64,000 nucleotides of DNA from Streptomyces sp. Sge12. Its GTDB lineage: Bacteria > Actinomycetota > Actinomycetes > Streptomycetales > Streptomycetaceae. This document shows, piece after piece, positions 59,818 through 64,000 of the stretch (positions within the stretch are counted from its first letter, which is position 1; every line of letters starts with the position of its first letter). The stretch is taken from positions 7,802,501 through 7,866,500 of the forward strand of contig NZ_CP020555.1 of NCBI RefSeq assembly GCF_002080455.1, written 5' to 3'. The translations under genes were made by a program, and so were the position numbers. A model generated the notes under the pieces. It saw only the letters and a list, made by a program, of their open reading frames with translations. It was not told the DNA's origin and did no database searches.

Positions 59818-60557
59818 CTCGACTTCGTTCCTGCGCTTGCAGATCGTTTTGTCGAAGCCTGTGGGCCCGCCGCCCTTGCTGCCCCTTCGTCGGCGGCTTG
59901 ACCGGCGTCCGCTTCGGTCGCCGTGGCAGGGGCGGGGGAGCCCTTTGCCAGCACGCCGGCGCGGGCGGCGGCGAGCGTGATCCTCACAGCCAGGTCGGCG
60001 GTGCCCTCCTCGACCGGATCAGGGCTCACCAGCAACCGGAAGTGGATCGGAGCGACCAGCGTTTTGATCAGCTCGACCGGATCGGTGTCTGCCGGGAGCT
60101 CGCCACGGTCGATGGCGCGGGCGGCCACGGGCTCGGCCCGCCGGAACCGGTCGGCGAAGATCCGCCGCCGCGCCTCGGCGATCTCCGGCAGCCGGCCGGC
60201 GTCGGAGTACATCGCGGTTTGCACCGCCCTGCCCACCGGCCCCGTCATGCTCTGCACGAGCGCCTGGGCGAGCGCTTGCAGGTCGGTCTCGATGGCGCCG
60301 GTGTCCGGAATGGGGATGTCGGTGGCGAAGCGCTCGGCCAGCGCGTCGACGACCAGGCTCGCCCGATCCTTCCGGCGCCGGTAGACCGTCGTCTTGTGCA
60401 CCCCGGCCCGCTGAGCCACGCCCTCGACGGTCAGCTCGGCGTATCCCTTGTCCGCCAACTCGGCGAGGGTGGCGGCGCGCACCGCCTCCTGAGCCTTGCG
60501 GCTGCGCGGCGAGCCGGTCCTGCGCGGCCGGGAGCGTGCCGTACGCGACACCGCCAC
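59814..60557 (-). CDS. TetR-family regulator
   Basis: About 247 aa; start uncertain (GTG 60557 chosen, upstream in-frame codons to 60635). Basic N-terminus (RTARSRPRRTGSPRSRKAQE), HTH with AELADKGYAELTVEGVAQRA then GVHKTTVYRRRKDRASLV, and a TetR C-terminal domain starting IPIPDTGAIETDLQALAQAL. The tail (about 205-247) is Ala/Thr/Lys-rich and looks disordered. Divergent from the small plus-strand gene at 60617, which may be its target. Confidence 0.85.
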   Translation of the reverse strand: MAVSRTARSRPRRTGSPRSRKAQEAVRAATLAELADKGYAELTVEGVAQRAGVHKTTVYRRRKDRASLVVDALAERFATDIPIPDTGAIETDLQALAQALVQSMTGPVGRAVQTAMYSDAGRLPEIAEARRRIFADRFRRAEPVAARAIDRGELPADTDPVELIKTLVAPIHFRLLVSPDPVEEGTADLAVRITLAAARAGVLAKGSPAPATATEADAGQAADEGAARAAGPQASTKRSASAGTKSS

Positions 60558-60616
60558 CGCCCGCCGGCTGTGGGAGCTGTGCGAAACCCTCACGGGCGTT
60601 CGCTTCCGGCTGTCCG

Positions 60617-61084
60617 ATGATGCCGAGTGCCCCACCTGGAAGTCCTCGTAGCCGTCCCCCTGTTCGGCTCGGACTCACCCCCGGAGCCGCCGCAGTCGCC
60701 GCGTTCCGCATCACGTCCACCGCGCGCACCCTCGATCGGCAGACCGACGAAGGGAAGGACGGCGAAGGCCTGTTGCTGATCGGTTCGGTACGGCGCCGGG
60801 CCGCCGAGACCGTAGCCGCCGCCCTCTCCCAGCAGCTCACCCGCCGCCACCGCCCCGCCGAGGCCGCCCGGTACGCTGGCGACTCGCTCGCCCACCACAC
60901 CCGCGAGCTCGCCACCATGCTCGCCGCCGCTCTCGACCGCGGCATCGCCGCCGAAGTCCCCTCGGCCGGAAGGTACTTGGTCTCGATGCTGCGCAGCCGC
61001 GCTGCCAGTCTCGACAGCCCGACCAGGACCGCCATCGACGATGTACTCGATCTCTCCGCCGCCCGCCGCGCCCGCCGGACGTAG
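60617..61084 (+). CDS. Hypothetical helical protein
   Basis: 155 aa from ATG at 60617 (start uncertain). After a Pro-rich N-terminus the region from about residue 25 is helical: AAVAAFRITSTARTLDRQTD, GSVRRRAAETVAAALSQQLT, RYAGDSLAHHTRELATMLAA, and RTAIDDVLDLSAARRARRT. No family recognised. Divergent from the TetR gene. Confidence 0.55.
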   Translation: MMPSAPPGSPRSRPPVRLGLTPGAAAVAAFRITSTARTLDRQTDEGKDGEGLLLIGSVRRRAAETVAAALSQQLTRRHRPAEAARYAGDSLAHHTRELATMLAAALDRGIAAEVPSAGRYLVSMLRSRAASLDSPTRTAIDDVLDLSAARRARRT

Positions 61085-61514
61085 CGATAGACAGCGACAC
61101 CACCCTCGCCGTGGCCCCCGCCACCGCGTATCGCCCGGACGGGGCGACCATCACCGAACATCCTCTGCGCTCCCGGCACGGACGTAGACCGCGCGGGACG
61201 GCTCGCGAACCCGGACCGCGCCGCCCCTGCCCGTCGTCCGGCGTGCCCTCCGAAGCGGTGGCCACCGCGCTCGGCGCCACCCGCGGCAAAGCGATCGTCG
61301 TGCTGCCACCCGCGCCGTGTCAGCGATCGCTCACGGGGCCGCGGCCCGATCCGTCCAGGTCGATGTTCACCGGGACGGGAGGCACTCCGCGGCCGGCCAC
61401 CTCCCCCGTGCGGGGGAGACATTCGCGACCTGCGGACGATCTCCGGACACCGGTTCGGTGGCGACGATCGAGGCACATGCCATCACCCTCACACGTCCAG
61501 ATCGGAGCATCCTC
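61085..61514. other. Spacer with broken-looking frames
   Basis: No intact gene. Protein-like pieces in different frames (ALGATRGKAIVVLP; then SAIAHGAAARSVQVDVHRDG) hint at an old, frameshifted gene, but family identity is not convincing. Confidence 0.35.
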
Positions 61515-61727
61515 GTGTTGAAGTGGACTCTACGCGCTGCCGCAGTCCTCGCCATCGCCGCCGCAATCGCTGCACCGCTGGCTACGCCCGCACTCGAAGC
61601 CGCCGTCGCCCCACCGGCTGTCGCCATCGTCGCGACCGCATCCGGCCCCGACACCCCGGGGGCCGAGCTCGCATCCGCCGTCAAGGAGAAGGCGAGGTCG
61701 GAATACCTCGTCGCCCAGACGGCATAG
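61515..61727 (+). CDS. Very small exported or membrane-anchored protein
   Basis: 70 aa from GTG at 61515 (CGGAG upstream). Hydrophobic N-terminus LKWTLRAAAVLAIAAAIAAP, an Ala/Val-rich middle (AVAPPAVAIVATASGP) and a short charged tail KEKARSEYLVAQTA. Could be a signal-anchored peptide; no family recognised. Confidence 0.45.
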   Translation: MLKWTLRAAAVLAIAAAIAAPLATPALEAAVAPPAVAIVATASGPDTPGAELASAVKEKARSEYLVAQTA

Positions 61728-61802
61728 TTCCAGATCCAATCGCCGGTCCAGGTCGAAGGCCTCGGGCAAAGGGCCAGCGTCGTCCCAGCGGACCTGGCGA
61801 CA

Positions 61803-62008
61803 AGAAATTTTGCGCGTCGATCGAAGCGGTCATCGGCAGGGAACTGGTCGACGAGGGCTACGAAGTCACCGTGCCCGTGGCGTCGACCTGGTCCTGGTCG
61901 GCCGGGACGACGGCAAGGCCGAGCTCGCCGACCGCATCGCAGATTGTCCAGGAGGCCATCGTCACCCGGACCGATGCCCGGTACCGACCAGCTGTCACCG
62001 AAGGATGA
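61803..62008 (+). pseudogene. Gene fragment with compensating frameshifts
   Basis: Frame 1 reads IEAVIGRELVDEGYEVTV, then the sensible continuation RGVDLVLVGRDDGKAELADR lies in another frame (about 61878-61940), and IVQEAIVTRTDARYRP returns to frame 1 up to the TGA. The pattern suggests two small indels in a once intact gene. Family unknown. Overlaps the 3' end of the barstar-domain gene on the other strand. Confidence 0.5.
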
Positions 62009-62798
62009 CGCTCACGCCCCGTTTCTCGAAGATCTCCAGGAACAGGTCGAACAGTGCAACCTCACGGTCGCCGACCAACCGTGCCCGGGCCTCGGCCGAG
62101 GAATCCCAGTGCAAGGTGAAGGGGGAAGTGGCGCCCCAGCCGCCGAAGAGACAGTCGTCCAGGGCGTCAAGGTTCCAGCCGAAATATCCGCCGGGTCCGT
62201 TGATGGCCTCACCGATCGCGCAGTAGAAGCTGTCTTTGTCGACGATGTGCCGGCCGTTCAAGGTGAACACTTGGCCCGCGGGTGCATCGGGCTTTCCCTG
62301 GCATTGGTACTCCCGGGACCACAGCGCCACCGATAGCCATGCCTGCCGGTCTGCGGGTGCGAGATCGTGCCACATTCCGGTCTGGTTCAGGCGACCGGTG
62401 CGGAGCAGGTCCCAGGCTCGTTCCGCTCCGGGCAGGGCGTTCTCGCACCACAGCGTCACCGTGAGGTCGACGAGGCCGACTCCATCAGCGGAAGGCTTGA
62501 CGTCGATGACGGTGACCTCGTTGACGAAGTAGGACCCCATGGTGGCGCCGTCCCGGTCGAGAAGGGCGAGCCAGGCGTTCCCCGCCACGGCGCGACGACT
62601 ACCGACATGATCGACGCTCTTCAGCAGGCCACCCTCCGGTAGGCACCCTACGAGGTGCACTCGACGTGCGCCCTCCTCATCCGGCAGAGGCGTGAAGAGC
62701 CCGTCGGCCTCGTGAGCAAAGCCCCAGAAGTCGCTGTAGTCGTCGTCCGAAGTCAACGCGTACTTCCGTCCCGTGCCATCCCGTCCTGATATTCGCAT
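61995..62798 (-). CDS. Barstar-domain protein with an N-terminal extension
   Basis: 267 aa from ATG at 62798 with AAGGGG 5 nt upstream. Residues about 175-267 form a barstar (barnase-inhibitor) domain: VFTLNGRHIVDKDSFYCAIG, GGYFGWNLDALDDCLFGGWG (the GWNLDAL binding helix) and ALFDLFLEIFEKRGVSVIL. Residues 1-170 form a separate alpha/beta domain with TSDDDYSDFWGFAHEADGLF. Barstars neutralise barnase-type RNases; no barnase is visible in the window. Immunity to a secreted or neighbour RNase is a natural guess. Confidence 0.88.
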   Translation of the reverse strand: MRISGRDGTGRKYALTSDDDYSDFWGFAHEADGLFTPLPDEEGARRVHLVGCLPEGGLLKSVDHVGSRRAVAGNAWLALLDRDGATMGSYFVNEVTVIDVKPSADGVGLVDLTVTLWCENALPGAERAWDLLRTGRLNQTGMWHDLAPADRQAWLSVALWSREYQCQGKPDAPAGQVFTLNGRHIVDKDSFYCAIGEAINGPGGYFGWNLDALDDCLFGGWGATSPFTLHWDSSAEARARLVGDREVALFDLFLEIFEKRGVSVILR

Positions 62799-62911
62799 CG
62801 CACCCCTTATGAGAGCGCTGATCCTACCGACGCCCTGCAACCTGCCGCGTGGTTGCCGGCGCCGTCCCATCAACACGCCGCGCCGTCAGGCGCACGACCA
62901 GTTGCGGCAGA

Positions 62912-63402
62912 TCAGTCCTTCGCCTCGCGGACGTCCTTTCCCTGCTCGGCGAAAGCCTTGAAGTCCTGCATGTGCTGTTGCGACTGCTTCCGGAAGGCGC
63001 CGGGCATCAGAATCCCCACCAGCTTCATCAGAAAGCTGCTGAACCGGTATTCGTTCTCGCTCTCCCACAGCGTCGTTTCCGGGCCGGCTTCCGTCAGCCG
63101 GTCGCGCACGGCGCTCCACATGCCCTCGCCGACCATCTCGCGGTCGAAGTGAACGACGCTCGATTTCGGGATCTCACTCAGGTCCGCCGGTTCCCGGCGC
63201 GTGATGGTCTCGGTGCACTCCATCTGCCGCTTGCCCATCTCCATCACGACCCGCGACTTGGTGCCGAGCTGCCCGTGCTCCCCACTCAGCGGCTCGTGCA
63301 GCACCAGGCCCCGCAGCATTTCGGCAGGTATGCCGGGTCGGCGAGCAGCTGGACCACCTTCTCCCGCGGCAGGGCGATCTCGGTGGAGACGGTGTACTTC
63401 AT
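62912..63402 (-). pseudogene. SRPBCC-family protein gene with a single-base frameshift
   Basis: From MKYTVSTEIALPREKVVQLL (start 63402) the frame runs to LPK, then shifts. The rest, LRGLVLHEPLSG to TKSRVVMEMGKRQMECTETI and DFKAFAEQGKDVREAKD, is in the next frame. A missing G between 63315 and 63316 (AAATG|CTG, expected AAATGGCTG) explains it. Intact homologues would bind lipids or polyketides (START-like fold). Could also be a sequencing error. Confidence 0.75.
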
Positions 63403-63644
63403 GGTGCGCACCATTCTTCCTTCGGGGCAATGTGCTTTCTGCTGCTCTTCGTACTCCTCGGCTGAGGGCACTGCATTCTGCGTCCCTGACTAAAGGTAGC
63501 GAGGTGCGGCGCGAGTATCTCCAGTTCCTCTGCCTGTCGGCCCTGTTCGCCGAGCAGCCGTGCCGACTCCCGCGCGCAGAAAACTACTCCCTCCCCGGCA
63601 TGGTCGAGTTCGCGAAGTCGAGAGGCCAGGAATGCATCCAGACT
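63399..63644 (-). pseudogene. Possible remnant of a helical-repeat gene
   Basis: Frame reading DAFLASRLRELDHAGEGVVF then ARESARLLGEQGRQAEELEI looks like two antiparallel helices of a repeat protein, but no start or ribosome site fits and the end overlaps the SRPBCC gene. Confidence 0.25.
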
Positions 63645-64000
63645 CCGGCCGGGCCTTATAGCTCGGAGCCGCTGACCGCTGGGGGAGCGAAATGCCGGGC
63701 AGGGGAGTGGCCACGTCCTGCTCGGGGAGGTCGCGGCCAAACGGGCCGGCTCCGACGCGATGACCGCGCGGACGGCCACAGGGGAGCCCGGGGGCTCCGG
63801 TGGCCGGCGGCGGGGCGGAGCTGCCCGGGCGGCGCGAGGTGGAGTGGGCTGGGCCCGCCAGTGAAGCCGCACGAGGTGGGGTCGTGGTTCCGGTCACGCG
63901 TCACGGGCCACGGGCCACGGGCCAGGGGCGAGGCCGCACGTCCGAGGCCGACTCCGGCGATTCCGGCGATCCCGTCGTTTGGCGGTGACGCATGGGGTAC
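63645..64000. other. Gene-poor end of the window
   Basis: No credible gene. ACGGGCC heptamer repeats (about 63902-63926) and Gly/Arg-rich frames only. Confidence 0.4.

Noticed and set aside
61530..61769. Minus-strand Asp/Gly-rich frame over the small exported protein
   Set aside because: Shadow of the plus-strand gene; no family and no start signal.

Overview
The window looks like chromosomal DNA of a Streptomyces or close relative. The evidence is very high GC, coding frames with almost only G/C at third positions, frequent GTG starts, and actinomycete families throughout (WhiB-like protein, SpoIIE-type phosphatases with GAF/ANTAR domains, a rifampicin monooxygenase with its associated inverted repeat, many TetR/MarR/AraC/ArsR/XRE regulators). 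No rRNA, tRNA or CRISPR array was seen.

Layout. 1-4.4 kb: end of a hybrid histidine kinase overlapping an ANTAR-GAF-PAS-PP2C phosphatase by ATGA. 4.5-6.6 kb: YbaK-like protein, intradiol dioxygenase, VOC protein. 6.7-7.9 kb: two overlapping genes sharing a short QxGxxNxQVN motif, one at the C-terminus of a small helical protein, the other just before the membrane helix of a ricin-B lectin protein. 8.2-10.8 kb: a tiny Asp/Gly/His-rich secreted protein and a secreted subtilase. 10.9-16.5 kb: AraC regulator and three short-chain dehydrogenases, with a TetR gene behind an AT-rich palindrome. 16.7-20.4 kb: HemC, a blasticidin-S-deaminase-like enzyme, a second PP2C phosphatase, a D,D-peptidase-like lipoprotein. 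20.4-28.9 kb: P450 and FAD monooxygenase, PanE-like reductase, EamA transporter, ArsR regulator, methyltransferase, MpaB-type oxygenase. 29-36.5 kb: small secreted and stress-type proteins, rifampicin monooxygenase (rox) with its RAE element, FUSC-like transporter, a MarR divergon with twin palindromes. 36.5-39.3 kb: XRE regulator divergent from an MFS exporter, plus two small genes preceded by the same 24-bp motif.

39.3-43.8 kb is a mobile-element graveyard: three decayed transposases of one family, with small passenger genes (a phosphatase, a RidA protein, two unknowns) and a repeated terminal sequence. 44-60 kb returns to chromosomal genes: GAPDH, a GlxA-type regulator, a WhiB protein, a metallo-hydrolase, an ABC exporter, a flavoprotein and a Tat-exported amidohydrolase. 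60-64 kb is enriched in degraded genes (a frameshifted SRPBCC gene and other fragments) beside a barstar-domain protein.

Functionally the region is accessory: environmental sensing, antibiotic inactivation (rifampicin; probably blasticidin-type nucleosides), redox tailoring enzymes with local regulators, and secreted proteins. The most interesting candidate for an undescribed system is the overlapping pair at 6720-7885, which has the architecture of an amyloid-signalling effector/receptor pair with a lectin ectodomain.
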